A DNA stretch of 64,000 nt from Pseudomonas sp. ACM7 (GCF_004136015.1 NZ_CP024866.1:5429969-5493968), one strand, 5' to 3'; positions 1-8,553 are shown, numbered from the stretch's first letter. Notes: a model not told the origin generated them from the sequence alone. Made by a program: numbers and translations.

Positions 1-674
1 GCGCGGGCGTGCAGGGCGCCATCGACGGTCGTCTGTGGCAAAGCCGCGACGACCTGGCCGAGGTTTATCTGAACTGGGGCGGCTACGCTTACGGCGGTTC
101 TGACGAAGGCACCGCAGCGCGAGAGCAGTTCGCTCAGCGCCTGAGCCAGGTGCAAGCCGTGCTGCAAAACCAGGACAATCGTGAACACGACTTGCTTGAT
201 TCCAACGACTATTACCAGTTCCAGGGCGGCATGCTGGCGGCGGTGGAAAGCCTCAGTGGTGAAGCAGCGGCCAGTTACCATGGCGATCACAGTCAGCCGG
301 ACTTGCCGAAGATCCGCACGTTGAAGGAAGAGCTGAACCGGGTGATTCGCTCCCGGGCAGCCAATCCGAAGTGGATCGACGGCGTGAAGCGCCACGGCTA
401 TAAAGGCGCGTTTGAACTGGCGGCGACCGTTGATAACCTGTTTGCGTTCGATGCTACAACGCAGCTGATCGACGATCACCAGTATGCATTGCTGGCGGAT
501 GCGTATTTGCTGGATCCGGCGACCCGGGATTTTGTTCGCGAGCATAATCCGCATGCGTTGCGCGACATGACTGAGCGGATGCTTGAGGCGCAGCAGCGGG
601 GGATGTGGAAGGAGCCGGGCGACTACCGCGAAGCATTGGAGAATTTGTTGCTGGACATAGAAGAAGACAGCTAA
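1..674 (+). CDS. cobN: Cobaltochelatase large subunit CobN, C-terminal part (5' end outside window)
   Basis: About 224 C-terminal residues of the CobN/BchH-type chelatase subunit, which binds the corrin and inserts cobalt in aerobic cobalamin synthesis with ATP-driven AAA+ and VWA partners. The reading frame is open from the left edge (first full codon at position 3). The Trp/Tyr/Gly-rich stretch SRDDLAEVYLNWGGYAYGG and the later KWIDGVKRHGYKGAFELA block are typical of the C-terminus of this family. It ends in TAA. The chlI/VWA genes follow after a strong palindrome, so this is the usual cobalt chelatase neighbourhood. The N-terminus cannot be assessed. Confidence 0.93.
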   Translation, partial: AGVQGAIDGRLWQSRDDLAEVYLNWGGYAYGGSDEGTAAREQFAQRLSQVQAVLQNQDNREHDLLDSNDYYQFQGGMLAAVESLSGEAAASYHGDHSQPDLPKIRTLKEELNRVIRSRAANPKWIDGVKRHGYKGAFELAATVDNLFAFDATTQLIDDHQYALLADAYLLDPATRDFVREHNPHALRDMTERMLEAQQRGMWKEPGDYREALENLLLDIEEDS

Positions 675-686
675 TGCGCCGCAGAA

Positions 687-716
687 CCCTGTGGGAGCAA
701 GCTCGCTCCCACAGGG
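687..716. repeat. Perfect 12-bp palindrome (REP-like hairpin) between cobN and chlI
   Basis: CCCTGTGGGAGC and GCTCCCACAGGG are exact reverse complements with a 6-nt loop (AAGCTC). The core matches the other GTGGGAGC repeats in the window. There is no U-tract, so it is more likely a REP element that may attenuate read-through than an intrinsic terminator. Confidence 0.8.
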
Positions 717-762
717 ATTAAGGTGCTGCTGATGGATCACCGACCATGACCGAGTATTAAAG

Positions 763-1761
763 ATGACCGACACCCCCCATTTCCCTCTCTCCGCCGTGGT
801 CGGCGCCGACGATCTCAAACTCGCCCTCTACCTGACCGCCATCGACCCGAAAATCGGCGGCGTTCTCATCGAAGGCCCTCGCGGCATGGCCAAGTCGACC
901 CTGGCCCGAGGCCTGGCCGACTTGCTCGCCAGCGGCCAATTCGTCACCTTGCCGTTGGGCGCCACCGAAGAACGACTGGTGGGCACGCTCGACCTGGACG
1001 CCGCCCTGAGCGAGGGTCGCGCACAGTTTTCCCCCGGAGTACTGGCCAAGGCCGACGGCGGCGTGCTCTACGTCGATGAAGTCAACTTGCTGCCTGATCA
1101 CCTGGTGGACCTGCTGCTGGATGTGGCCGCCAGCGGCACCAACCTGATCGAACGCGACGGCATTTCCCATCGGCATTCGGCGAAGTTCGTGCTGATCGGC
1201 ACGATGAACCCGGAAGAGGGTGAGCTGCGTCCGCAACTGCTCGACCGATTTGGCCTGAACGTCGCCCTCAGTGGCCACACAGCACCGACCGAGCGCGGGC
1301 AGATCATCCGCCGACGGCTGGATTTCGACAGCGATCCCCACAACTTCTGCGCCGAATGGGAAAGCCAGCAGCAGTCGCTGCGCGAACGTTGCCAGAAGGC
1401 GCGCAACGCGCTGGCAAGCATCCCGCTCGACGATCATGCGCTGGCGCAGATTACCGAGCGCTGCTTTGCCGCCGGTGTCGATGGCTTGCGGGCCGACCTG
1501 GTCTGGTTGCGCGCGGCGCGTGCCCACGGGGCGTGGCGTGGCGCGAGCGCCATCGCCGAGGAAGACATCGACGCCGTCGCCGAATTTGCCCTGCGCCATC
1601 GCCGCCGCGAGCCATCGCCACCGGCACCGCAACAAAGCCAGCCGCCTTCTACCCAGCATTCCAACCCGAGCGAAGGCCAGGGCCAATGGGGTGAAATGCC
1701 CGCCCAAGCGTTACCGGTCGGCGCACGACGTGAAGTGCCGAGCTGGCCAAAAAAGCCCTAG
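763..1761 (+). CDS. ChlI/BchI-like AAA+ ATPase subunit of a cobalt/magnesium chelatase (0-frame product of chlID)
   Basis: A 332-residue AAA+ protein. Walker A is GPRGMAKST (38-46), Walker B is VLYVDE (101-106), and the sensor region is LIGTMNPEEGELRPQLLDRFGL-like around 147-168. The family supplies ATP-driven motor function to CobN-type chelatases. The last 45 residues are Pro/Gln-rich, like the linker that in ChlD separates the AAA+ and VWA domains. That is odd for a stand-alone ChlI. The stop TAG lies 3 nt after an A_AAA_AAG heptamer, and the VWA domain continues in the -1 frame. I infer that this ORF makes both a short ATPase and, by frameshifting, a long ChlD-like protein. Confidence 0.92.
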   Translation: MTDTPHFPLSAVVGADDLKLALYLTAIDPKIGGVLIEGPRGMAKSTLARGLADLLASGQFVTLPLGATEERLVGTLDLDAALSEGRAQFSPGVLAKADGGVLYVDEVNLLPDHLVDLLLDVAASGTNLIERDGISHRHSAKFVLIGTMNPEEGELRPQLLDRFGLNVALSGHTAPTERGQIIRRRLDFDSDPHNFCAEWESQQQSLRERCQKARNALASIPLDDHALAQITERCFAAGVDGLRADLVWLRAARAHGAWRGASAIAEEDIDAVAEFALRHRRREPSPPAPQQSQPPSTQHSNPSEGQGQWGEMPAQALPVGARREVPSWPKKP

Positions 1762-1796
1762 GCATTCGCCCTCGATCTGATGCGGGGGCGAATGCC
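1749..1796 (+). promoter_or_regulatory. Programmed -1 ribosomal frameshift signal (slippery heptamer plus hairpin)
   Basis: Six As and a G at 1749-1755 read as A_AAA_AAG in the chlI frame (codons CCA AAA AAG CCC TAG), the same heptamer as E. coli dnaX. After a 5-nt spacer a perfect 11-bp stem begins at the stop codon: GGCATTCGCCC (1761-1771) pairs with GGGCGAATGCC (1786-1796) around a 14-nt loop. Slipping back one base continues in the frame of the VWA domain. No clear upstream Shine-Dalgarno-like stimulator is seen. Programmed frameshifting that yields two chelatase subunits from one chlD gene has been described for this family, so this is a specific instance. Confidence 0.85.
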
Positions 1797-2420
1797 AGAC
1801 CCCGCGCCGGACGACTGGACAATGGCAAGCAGGGTAAACGTCACGCGGCGCGCAGCGGCTCGATCAATTGGCCCGGCACATTGTTGAACGGCCGCCCGCG
1901 TCAACGCGACGATGTCTTGTTTCACCTGCGCACCCGTTCTCCTCACGAACTGTGGTTGGTGATCGTCGACGCCTCGGCCTCGACTCGTCGCCATCAGGCG
2001 TTGAGCGATGCCAAGGGCTTGCTGGCGCAACTGTTCGACGATGCCTATCGCCAACGCGCGCGCCTGGCGTTGCTCACCGCCAGTGGTCATGTGCCGAAGT
2101 GGCAGGTACAAGGGTTGAAAGCCTCCGCGGGTTTGCGCAACTGGCTTGATGGGCTGGGAGCGGGCGGTGGTACGCCGTTGCTGGCGGCGCTGGGTGAGGC
2201 GGGGCGCTGGCTGGCGGTCAGGCAGAAGCGTTTTCCGGCGGAACAGCAGCGCTTGTTGCTGGTGACCGATGGCCGATTGAAGGACTGGTCGACGTTGCCG
2301 GCGCTTGATTGTCCGGGGCTGCTGATCGACATCGAACGAGGGCCGATTCGTCTTGGACGGGCTAAGGTGATGGCTACCGAGTTGCAGGCTGAGTATCTGC
2401 ATATCGATGATATGGAGTGA
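1755..2420 (+). CDS. VWA-domain part of ChlD-like cobaltochelatase subunit, translated by -1 frameshift
   Basis: From the frameshift point this frame stays open for 221 codons and ends in TGA. It contains a von Willebrand A domain with the MIDAS motif DASAS (about residue 403 of the fused product). Just before it comes the Gly/Arg-rich KQGKRHAARSGSINWP segment normal for ChlD. Only weak starts exist in this frame (CTG at 1743, ATT at 1764, TTG at 1881), and a start at TTG 1881 would drop the conserved GxRHAARSG segment. The fusion with the upstream ATPase is predicted to be 552 residues, a normal ChlD/ChlID size. A stand-alone 179-residue protein from TTG 1881 is the alternative reading. Confidence 0.85.
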   Translation, partial: ALGIRPRSDAGANARPRAGRLDNGKQGKRHAARSGSINWPGTLLNGRPRQRDDVLFHLRTRSPHELWLVIVDASASTRRHQALSDAKGLLAQLFDDAYRQRARLALLTASGHVPKWQVQGLKASAGLRNWLDGLGAGGGTPLLAALGEAGRWLAVRQKRFPAEQQRLLLVTDGRLKDWSTLPALDCPGLLIDIERGPIRLGRAKVMATELQAEYLHIDDME

Positions 2421-2424
2421 GCCG

Positions 2425-2500
2425 AAAAGATCGCAGCCTGCGGCAGCTCCGACAATGAACGGCGTACACCTGTAGGCGCTGCCGCAGGCTGCGATCTTTT
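2425..2500. repeat. Perfect 23-bp inverted repeat (AAAAGATCGCAGCC...GGCAGC family)
   Basis: The arm at 2425-2447 is the exact reverse complement of 2478-2500, around a 30-nt centre. The same element recurs near 13.5 kb and 16.8 kb. It lies downstream of the VWA gene and could act as its terminator, because the 3' arm ends in TTTT. Confidence 0.85.
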
Positions 2501-2520
2501 GATCTTCACAGGAGTGAGTC

Positions 2521-4167
2521 ATGCGCGTTCTAGCCGTCAATAATCAGGACGATTTCCGCGTCAAAGCCTACGCCGGCACCAATGGTGTGCTATTGGCCAT
2601 GGACCTGGCCGAACCCCGCCGCAAAGGCCTCTTGGGTTTCGCCATCGAAAAACAGCAAGGCCCCAAGCCCTGGCTGTTCCTGTTCAATAGCCTGACCTTC
2701 CCCGGCAAGGTGCATACGTTTCCCCAGTTTCACGCGACCCCCAGCGATATCGCACCGTTGCAGAAATTTCGCTGGGCCGATTACGCGGTCAATCCGGGGA
2801 TGACGATCCATTACCGAATCCACCTGGCCTACGGCAGCGTTGATGCGCCGCAATTGGGCGAATACCTGGAGGTGACGGTCACCTCCGACAATGGTCAGCC
2901 GAATAACCAAAGTGTGAGCTTCAATCGCGCAGTGGCTGCCAGCCAGGCGTTCCAGCGCAAGTTTCCCGAACTCGACGCGCTGATCAGCGCCAACAAGAAC
3001 CTGCCCATCGAAGCCTGGCCGGATGCCCCGCGGCAATGGCTGGAAAACGGTTTGCTCGGGCGCCTGCTGGGATTTATCGAGCGTGCGGTGGATGGCCAGT
3101 GGGCGCTGGACATTGCCATCTACGAGTATGAATTGCAGGCCATTGTCGATGCGGTCAATGCCGCGTTCGAGCGTGGGGTAAACGTTCGAGTCCTGTATCA
3201 CGCTCAACCGGGCGATGAGGACACCACCCTGAACGAGGCCAGCCTGGAAAAAATCCCGGCGGTGCACAAACGCGGGCGGGTCACCCACAACATCTTCCAC
3301 AACAAATTCATCGTCCTGAGCCGGCTCGACGCCGCGGGGCAGCGTCAACCGGAAGCGGTGCTGTGCGGCAGCACCAATTTCACGCCCAACGGCGTTTATC
3401 GCCAGGCCAACGTGGTGCATGTGCTGGACGACACACGCGTCAGCGCCAGCTATCTGCACACCTTCGAGCAGGTCTGGGCTAACCCTGCGGATGTCGGTGC
3501 CACCAGAAACTGGCTCACGCACAACAACCCGATGGATCCGCTGCAACCGATGTTCGCCGGGTTCTCACCGCGCTCGGGCAAAGGGGATCTGGATGAGTTT
3601 GTCGAGATCATCAACGCCGCGAAAAAGGACGTGCTGTTCGTCACCGCGTTCGCCTTGCCCGACGATATCCTGAACGGTTTGCTCGGCCAGCCCCACGACG
3701 ACATTTTGCGTTACGGCCTGCAAAACACCGCCAGCCGCATCACAGGTTTCCACGCCGACCGCACCGCCGAATTCGCCACCACCGCGCTGCTCAACACCGG
3801 GCTGGAAGGCTGGCTCAGAGAGAACATGAAAGGCCAGAAGGGCAACCTGCTGGTGCACACCAAAGCCGTGGTGACGGACTTCACCAGCGATGCGCCGACG
3901 ATCATCAGCGGCAGCCATAACCTCAGTGCCGCGGCCAGCAATGGCAATGACGAGAACTACCTGATCATTCGCGGTAATACCGATCTGGCGGACCGTTATG
4001 GCCTGGAGCTGCTGCGGTTCTACGAGCATTACCGGTTTCGCTACTTCGCCAAAAAACTCGCGCTCAAGCAGGTCCAGCCGTTGGCGGCGGATGACAGCTG
4101 GACCGATGACTATTACCTCGATGGGGATTTGCGTCAGCTATCCAGATTGCATTTTTCCGGACGGTAA
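2521..4167 (+). CDS. Phospholipase D-like domain protein
   Basis: A 548-residue protein with two PLD half-sites. The first is HNKFIVLS (H260, K262), followed by GSTNFT. The second is HTKAVVTD (H446, K448, D453), followed by SGSHNLSAA. The first half-site has Ser where the family Asp normally stands, while the catalytic His/Lys pairs are intact. No signal peptide or membrane segment is visible, so it is probably cytosolic or exported by a non-Sec route. The roughly 200-residue N-terminal region is not recognised. Such proteins act on phosphodiester bonds (phospholipids or nucleic acids); the substrate cannot be inferred. It stands alone, with an SD (AGGAG) upstream of the ATG. Confidence 0.8.
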   Translation: MRVLAVNNQDDFRVKAYAGTNGVLLAMDLAEPRRKGLLGFAIEKQQGPKPWLFLFNSLTFPGKVHTFPQFHATPSDIAPLQKFRWADYAVNPGMTIHYRIHLAYGSVDAPQLGEYLEVTVTSDNGQPNNQSVSFNRAVAASQAFQRKFPELDALISANKNLPIEAWPDAPRQWLENGLLGRLLGFIERAVDGQWALDIAIYEYELQAIVDAVNAAFERGVNVRVLYHAQPGDEDTTLNEASLEKIPAVHKRGRVTHNIFHNKFIVLSRLDAAGQRQPEAVLCGSTNFTPNGVYRQANVVHVLDDTRVSASYLHTFEQVWANPADVGATRNWLTHNNPMDPLQPMFAGFSPRSGKGDLDEFVEIINAAKKDVLFVTAFALPDDILNGLLGQPHDDILRYGLQNTASRITGFHADRTAEFATTALLNTGLEGWLRENMKGQKGNLLVHTKAVVTDFTSDAPTIISGSHNLSAAASNGNDENYLIIRGNTDLADRYGLELLRFYEHYRFRYFAKKLALKQVQPLAADDSWTDDYYLDGDLRQLSRLHFSGR

Positions 4168-4194
4168 ACACACTCGCGGGGCAAACGCACTCCT

Positions 4195-4300
4195 TGTGGG
4201 AGCGGGCTTGCTCGCGAAGGCGGAGTGTCAGACAACATCATTGTTGACTGGAAGGCCGCTTTCGCGAGCAAGTCGGATCGCCGCACCGCCGCTCCCACAT
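4195..4300. repeat. REP pair (BIME-like) between convergent genes
   Basis: TGTGGGAGCGGGCTTGCTCGCGAA and, about 60 nt on, the inverted TTCGCGAGCAAG...CGCTCCCACAT. Two oppositely oriented REP units lie between the convergent PLD-like and oxidoreductase genes. Confidence 0.8.
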
Positions 4301-4319
4301 TGGATTTTCGACAACTTAA

Positions 4320-5546
4320 TCACTTCATTCCCATAGCCTGCCGGTACTGACGAGTCCGCCGGGCGATGTACACGCGGTCGAGAATCAACGCCCATAGCGC
4401 CGAAACGTCGGGACGGGTCTTGCGCCCACGGCTCAGGCGATTGAGCTGGAATTTCACGACGGCCATGCTCGCCAGCGCCGCCAGGGGTTTGCGCTTCCAG
4501 CGAATCGGCGGCAGTTGCGGGTGACTGTTCTGACCTTCGCGCCAGCGTTTGACCAGTTGAGGTTCGAGCGCCAGCGCTGTGCCGATCCCGGCCATGGCGA
4601 TGCCGCTGTCGAGTACCTGTTCGACGATCGCCAGACGTCGAATCCCGCCTGTGACCATCACCGGCATGTTCGCCACGCTGGCCAGCTCACCGGCCATTTC
4701 CAGAAAGTACGCTTCACGTGCCAAGGTCCGACCATCCCGGGCCTCGCCTTGCATGGCCGGGGCTTCGTAGCTGCCGCCGGAGAGTTCCAGCAGATCGATC
4801 GGTTGATCGTTGAGCCACTGGGTGACGTGCCGGGCATCGTCTGCGTCGAAACCGCCGCGCTGGAAGTCCGCCGAGTTGAGCTTCACCGCCACGCAAAATG
4901 TCGGAGACACAGATTTGCGCACGGCGCTGACCACCGCCAACAACAAGCGCGCGCGATTTTCCAGAGAACCACCCCAGCGGTCGGTTCGGCGGTTGGTCAA
5001 CGGCGAGAGGAACTGGCTGATCAGATAACCGTGTGCGGCATGAATCTGCACCCCGGTGAAGCCGGCCTTTTCCGCCAGGGCGGCGCTGGTGGCGAAGCGT
5101 TGAATGACCTCTTCGATGTCGCCCTCGCTCATGGGTTTGGGCTCGGCAAACATCTTCGAGAACCCACCCAGGTCCAGCGCCACCGCCGAAGGCGCCAACG
5201 CTTGCTGGCCGAGATTGGCCATGGTTTGACGGCCAGGATGATTGAGCTGCATCCAGAACTGCGCGCCACCGGCCCGGCCGATGCTTGCCCATTGGCGAAA
5301 GCGTTCAAGGTGCCGCTCATCTTCCAGCACCACGCCACCGGGGCCAGTCATGGCGCGGCGGTCGATCATCACGTTGCCGGTCAGCAACAGTCCGGTTTCG
5401 CCTTCGGCCCACGCCTGATACAGCCGGAACAAGGCATCCGCGGGTGCCTGCTCGGTATCGGCGAGGTTCTCTTCCATCGCGGCTTTGGCGATGCGGTTGC
5501 CGATGGTCTGGCCGTTGGGCAAATTCAATGCTTGGAAGGGCGACAT
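4320..5546 (-). CDS. NADH:flavin oxidoreductase / old yellow enzyme family protein
   Basis: A 408-residue FMN TIM-barrel protein. The family block AAHGYLISQFLSPLTNRRTD and the RWGGSLENRARLL phosphate/flavin region are present. The protein probably reduces activated alkenes or quinone-like electrophiles with NAD(P)H. The start is supported by GAGGAG 8-9 nt upstream. It is divergent from a MerR regulator, and a promoter with 19-bp spacing and a central palindrome faces this gene. It is therefore very likely MerR-activated in response to its own toxic substrate or to redox/electrophile stress. Confidence 0.9.
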   Translation of the reverse strand: MSPFQALNLPNGQTIGNRIAKAAMEENLADTEQAPADALFRLYQAWAEGETGLLLTGNVMIDRRAMTGPGGVVLEDERHLERFRQWASIGRAGGAQFWMQLNHPGRQTMANLGQQALAPSAVALDLGGFSKMFAEPKPMSEGDIEEVIQRFATSAALAEKAGFTGVQIHAAHGYLISQFLSPLTNRRTDRWGGSLENRARLLLAVVSAVRKSVSPTFCVAVKLNSADFQRGGFDADDARHVTQWLNDQPIDLLELSGGSYEAPAMQGEARDGRTLAREAYFLEMAGELASVANMPVMVTGGIRRLAIVEQVLDSGIAMAGIGTALALEPQLVKRWREGQNSHPQLPPIRWKRKPLAALASMAVVKFQLNRLSRGRKTRPDVSALWALILDRVYIARRTRQYRQAMGMK

Positions 5547-5573
5547 GCTTGACTCCTCATCAGTGATGAGCAG

Positions 5574-5604
5574 AGGCTAAGCTTAAAGTTAACTTTAATG
5601 TCAA
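5574..5604 (-). promoter_or_regulatory. MerR-type promoter/operator for the OYE gene
   Basis: Read on the minus strand: -35 TTGACA (5604-5599), a 19-bp spacer, and -10 TAGCCT (5579-5574). The spacer begins with the perfect 16-bp palindrome TTAAAGTTAACTTTAA (5598-5583). A 19-bp spacer carrying a dyad is the hallmark of promoters activated by DNA distortion by MerR-family proteins. The adjacent divergent gene is a MerR regulator. Confidence 0.75.
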
Positions 5605-5623
5605 GCAGGCAAACGAGGCTGAG

Positions 5624-6028
5624 ATGAAGATTGGTGAATTGGCGCAATTGAGCGGGTTGAACGCGTCGCGCATTCGGTATTACGAGGCTCAGGGTTTGAT
5701 TCGTCAGGTGGAACGCCGGGCCAACGGTTACCGGCATTACCCCGACCAAACGTTGCAAACCCTGAAGATCATCCTGTGCGCCCAACAGGCTGGTTTCAGT
5801 CTGGAAGAGTTGAAGCAGCTATTGCCGGACAGCGCGACCGGTCAGTTCAAGCACGAAGAACTGGTGGCCGGCCTGGGGCGCAAAGTCGAACAGATCGAAG
5901 AGATGCAGTTGCACCTGGCGCAGAGCAAGGCGCGCTTGTTGGAGGTGATCGACACCATTCAGGTACGACCCGAGGGCATGGGTTGCGATGCTAATGCCCA
6001 GCGGGTATTGGCGACATTCAAGCATTAG
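5624..6028 (+). CDS. MerR family transcriptional regulator
   Basis: A 134-residue protein. Its N-terminal winged HTH (MKIGELAQLSGLNASRIRYYE) is followed by a helical dimerisation segment, and the C-terminus ends CDANAQRVLATFKH after MGC. It has no cluster of metal-binding cysteines (only isolated Cys), so a redox or small-molecule signal is more likely than metal. It is divergent from the oxidoreductase, whose promoter has MerR geometry. Its 3' end overlaps the convergent MFS gene by 11 nt. Confidence 0.9.
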   Translation: MKIGELAQLSGLNASRIRYYEAQGLIRQVERRANGYRHYPDQTLQTLKIILCAQQAGFSLEELKQLLPDSATGQFKHEELVAGLGRKVEQIEEMQLHLAQSKARLLEVIDTIQVRPEGMGCDANAQRVLATFKH

Positions 6029-7580
6029 TCATGTCGGTCGCTTTCACCGAAGGGCTTGTCGCGGTGGGGATCGGACTACGCATCAACGTGCCCACCACCA
6101 GCGCCCCCAACAAGGCCAGCAAACCCGCCACCCAAAGCAGCAGGCTGAAACCACCGACGAAGGCTTGCCGGGCCAACGGCTCGACCATCGGGCGAGCGGC
6201 TTCTGGCAGCAGGCTCATCGCCGCCGTCATGTCGCCAGCCACCACCCGCGAGGCGATACCCTGGGTTTGGCCGAGCCATTGCGCGCCATGGTCCGACAGA
6301 CTGGTGCGCAACAACAGCTCGGTATGACTGGACAACAACGCCCCGAACACGCCGATGGCCAGCACGATGGCGCTGAAACGCATGGTGGTGCTCATGCCTG
6401 AGGCCATGCCGGTGCGCTCCCGTGGCACGCAGGCCATGATGTTTTTTTGCGTATCGCCGTTGAGCAGCCCGGCACCGGCGCCGGTCACGGCAATCGCCAG
6501 GGCGAAGGGCAGGTAACCGCCGCTACTGACCGCCCAGGCACTGAGCAGATTGCCGCTGCCGACCAGGGTCAAACCGGCGGCCATCAATGGGGCGGGGGCA
6601 AATCGACTCGCCAGACGTACGCCGATACGCGGGCAAATCAGCATGGTCAGGGCAAACGGCAACATCCCCAGACCTGAATCGATGGCCGAGAAACCCAGGC
6701 CGTTTTGCAGGTAAAACGGCAGCAGGGTCATCATCACCTGGGCGCAACCGGCGTAGGCAAACATGCCTAACAGCGCACCGATGAAACGCGGATGCTTGAA
6801 CAGTTGCAGGTCAACCATCGGCCGCCGCTGCATCCGTTCAATCACCACGAACAGTCCCAGCAACAGAGCGCCGCCGATCAGCCGGGCGTAGGTCAGCGGG
6901 TTACTCCAGCCGATCCGGTTCGCCTCGATCAGGCCCCAGATCAGACACAGCAAACTCGCACTGAACGCCAAGCTGCCCCAGGGATCGAGGCGTGCGGACT
7001 GAGTGTCGCGGGACTCCGGCACGGCGCGCCAGACCATCACCATCAGGAACAATCCGACGGGCAGGTTAAGGTAGAAAATCCAGCGCCAGCCCATGTATTC
7101 GGTGATCAGCCCGCCGACCGTCGGCGCGGCGGTCATCGCCACCCCCATGCACGCGCCCCAGAACGCCCAGGCCTTGGCCCGTTCCACTTCATCGTGAAAG
7201 GTGTGGCCGATGGAGGCGAGGGCCGAGGTCAGCAGCAAGGCCGCGCCGACACCCTTGATCGCCCGGGCGATGTCGAGGAACAGCGCGTTGGGCGCGGCAC
7301 CGCAACCGATGGACGCGAGGATGAAAATGCCCAGCCCGCAGAGCAGGGTTTTCTGCCGGCCGAAGCGGTCGGCGATGCTGCCAGCCGGTAACAAAAGAGC
7401 GGCGAAGGCCAGCATGTAAGCGCTGACTACCCATTCGATGTCGGCAAAGTTAGCGCCAAGTTCGCGGGCGATCGTGGGCAGCGTCACGGCAACGATGTTG
7501 GTGTCGAGGACGATCAGCGAGCAAACGCCTGAGGCTGTGAGTAATGTCAGTCGCGGGCTCACCTTGGGTTTGACGGGCAT
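6018..7580 (-). CDS. MFS transporter, DHA2 (14-TM, EmrB/QacA) drug efflux family
   Basis: 520 residues, strongly hydrophobic with about 14 membrane segments. It carries the family motif LDTNIVAVTLPTIAREL in TM1 and GSIADRFGRQKTLL (motif A) after TM2. It is a proton-driven exporter of drugs or toxic compounds across the inner membrane, with no membrane-fusion partner next to it. It is divergent from the LysR gene, which probably regulates it. The intergenic space is about 100 nt. Confidence 0.92.
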   Translation of the reverse strand: MPVKPKVSPRLTLLTASGVCSLIVLDTNIVAVTLPTIARELGANFADIEWVVSAYMLAFAALLLPAGSIADRFGRQKTLLCGLGIFILASIGCGAAPNALFLDIARAIKGVGAALLLTSALASIGHTFHDEVERAKAWAFWGACMGVAMTAAPTVGGLITEYMGWRWIFYLNLPVGLFLMVMVWRAVPESRDTQSARLDPWGSLAFSASLLCLIWGLIEANRIGWSNPLTYARLIGGALLLGLFVVIERMQRRPMVDLQLFKHPRFIGALLGMFAYAGCAQVMMTLLPFYLQNGLGFSAIDSGLGMLPFALTMLICPRIGVRLASRFAPAPLMAAGLTLVGSGNLLSAWAVSSGGYLPFALAIAVTGAGAGLLNGDTQKNIMACVPRERTGMASGMSTTMRFSAIVLAIGVFGALLSSHTELLLRTSLSDHGAQWLGQTQGIASRVVAGDMTAAMSLLPEAARPMVEPLARQAFVGGFSLLLWVAGLLALLGALVVGTLMRSPIPTATSPSVKATDMTNA

Positions 7581-7683
7581 GGCAGCGTTTCTCTACTGTG
7601 GACGTCGGTGCAGCATATCGCCGGTCGCTACTTTCCTTGTTAGGTACGCCTTGTCACTTCATTACCTTTGAGCTAACGCACCG

Positions 7684-8553
7684 ATGGATATTCGCCATTT
7701 TCGCTATTTCCTCGCCGTTGCCCGGCAAGGCAACTTCACCCGCGCCGCCGAACAACTCGGTATCGCACCGCCGACCTTGACTCGACAGATCCAGGACATG
7801 GAGAACGAACTCGGCACGCGATTGTTCGTGCGCCAGACACGTGAAGTCAGCCTGACCGAAGCCGGCGCCGCGCTGGTGATCGAGGCCGAGGCGACGGTGC
7901 GACAATTCGAATACGCTCAGTACAACGCCCAGCGTGCCGGGCGCGGGGATATTGGCCATATCGAACTGGGTTACGTGGCTTCGGCGGTGTATTCGGGCTT
8001 GCTGCAGAAACAGGTGCAAGCCTTCAGTCGCGAGTGTCCTGACGTCAGCCTGAACGTACGGGAAAGTCCTATGGCGTCATTGCCGATGATGGTGGTCGAG
8101 GGGCGTTTCGATATTGGCTATGTCCGCTCACCCATGACCTTGCCTGAAGGCCTGGAAGCCATTCGCCTGGATGCAGAAGGCTTTGTGCTGGCGGTGTCGG
8201 CCGAGTCCTGGTTATGCCGTCTGCCAGAGATTGCCCCGGAAAACTTGCAGAACGAGACGTTCATCCTGCCGGAGCAAATCAGCGGCACCTTGCAAGTCGC
8301 CGCCGAGGGTGGGTTTGCGCCAAAACTGGGTGCGCAACCGGGTGGGTTGGTGGCGGTCATTGCGTTGGTGTCGTTGGGGCAGGGCGTTGCCGTCGTGCCC
8401 GAATCAGTGGTCGGTCATGTGGGGTTGCCCGGCGTGTTGTACCGGGCAATCAAAGGGTGCGAGGCGAGTTCGTGGTTGTCGTTGATTTATCGTCGGTTCG
8501 AGAAGTCCGCGGCGGTAGTCCGGTATATCGAACAGGTCAAAAATCGTGAGTGA
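7684..8553 (+). CDS. LysR family transcriptional regulator
   Basis: 289 residues. The N-terminal HTH is MDIRHFRYFLAVARQGNFTR through the LTRQIQDMENELG recognition region, followed by a C-terminal effector-binding domain. It is divergent from the MFS efflux pump, an arrangement in which LysR regulators commonly control the neighbour. The effector is unknown. Confidence 0.92.
   Translation: MDIRHFRYFLAVARQGNFTRAAEQLGIAPPTLTRQIQDMENELGTRLFVRQTREVSLTEAGAALVIEAEATVRQFEYAQYNAQRAGRGDIGHIELGYVASAVYSGLLQKQVQAFSRECPDVSLNVRESPMASLPMMVVEGRFDIGYVRSPMTLPEGLEAIRLDAEGFVLAVSAESWLCRLPEIAPENLQNETFILPEQISGTLQVAAEGGFAPKLGAQPGGLVAVIALVSLGQGVAVVPESVVGHVGLPGVLYRAIKGCEASSWLSLIYRRFEKSAAVVRYIEQVKNRE

Noticed and set aside
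1..760. Possible cobalamin riboswitch near cobN
   Set aside because: The 5' end of cobN is outside the window, and no B12-box-like sequence is visible between cobN and the chlI-like gene.
757..1707. Long open frame on the minus strand opposite the chlI-like gene
   Set aside because: It is the antisense of a clear AAA+ gene, has low-complexity GC-driven sequence and no family motifs.
1731..1761. Sequencing frameshift instead of programmed frameshift in chlID
   Set aside because: A simple base error would not create an in-frame A_AAA_AAG heptamer, a stop 3 nt later and a perfect 11-bp stem at 5-nt spacing. An indel in the A-run cannot be fully excluded without reads.
4515..5552. 345-codon open frame on the plus strand opposite the old yellow enzyme gene
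   Set aside because: Same reasoning: no motifs, antisense of a recognised gene, and no SD or promoter that fits.
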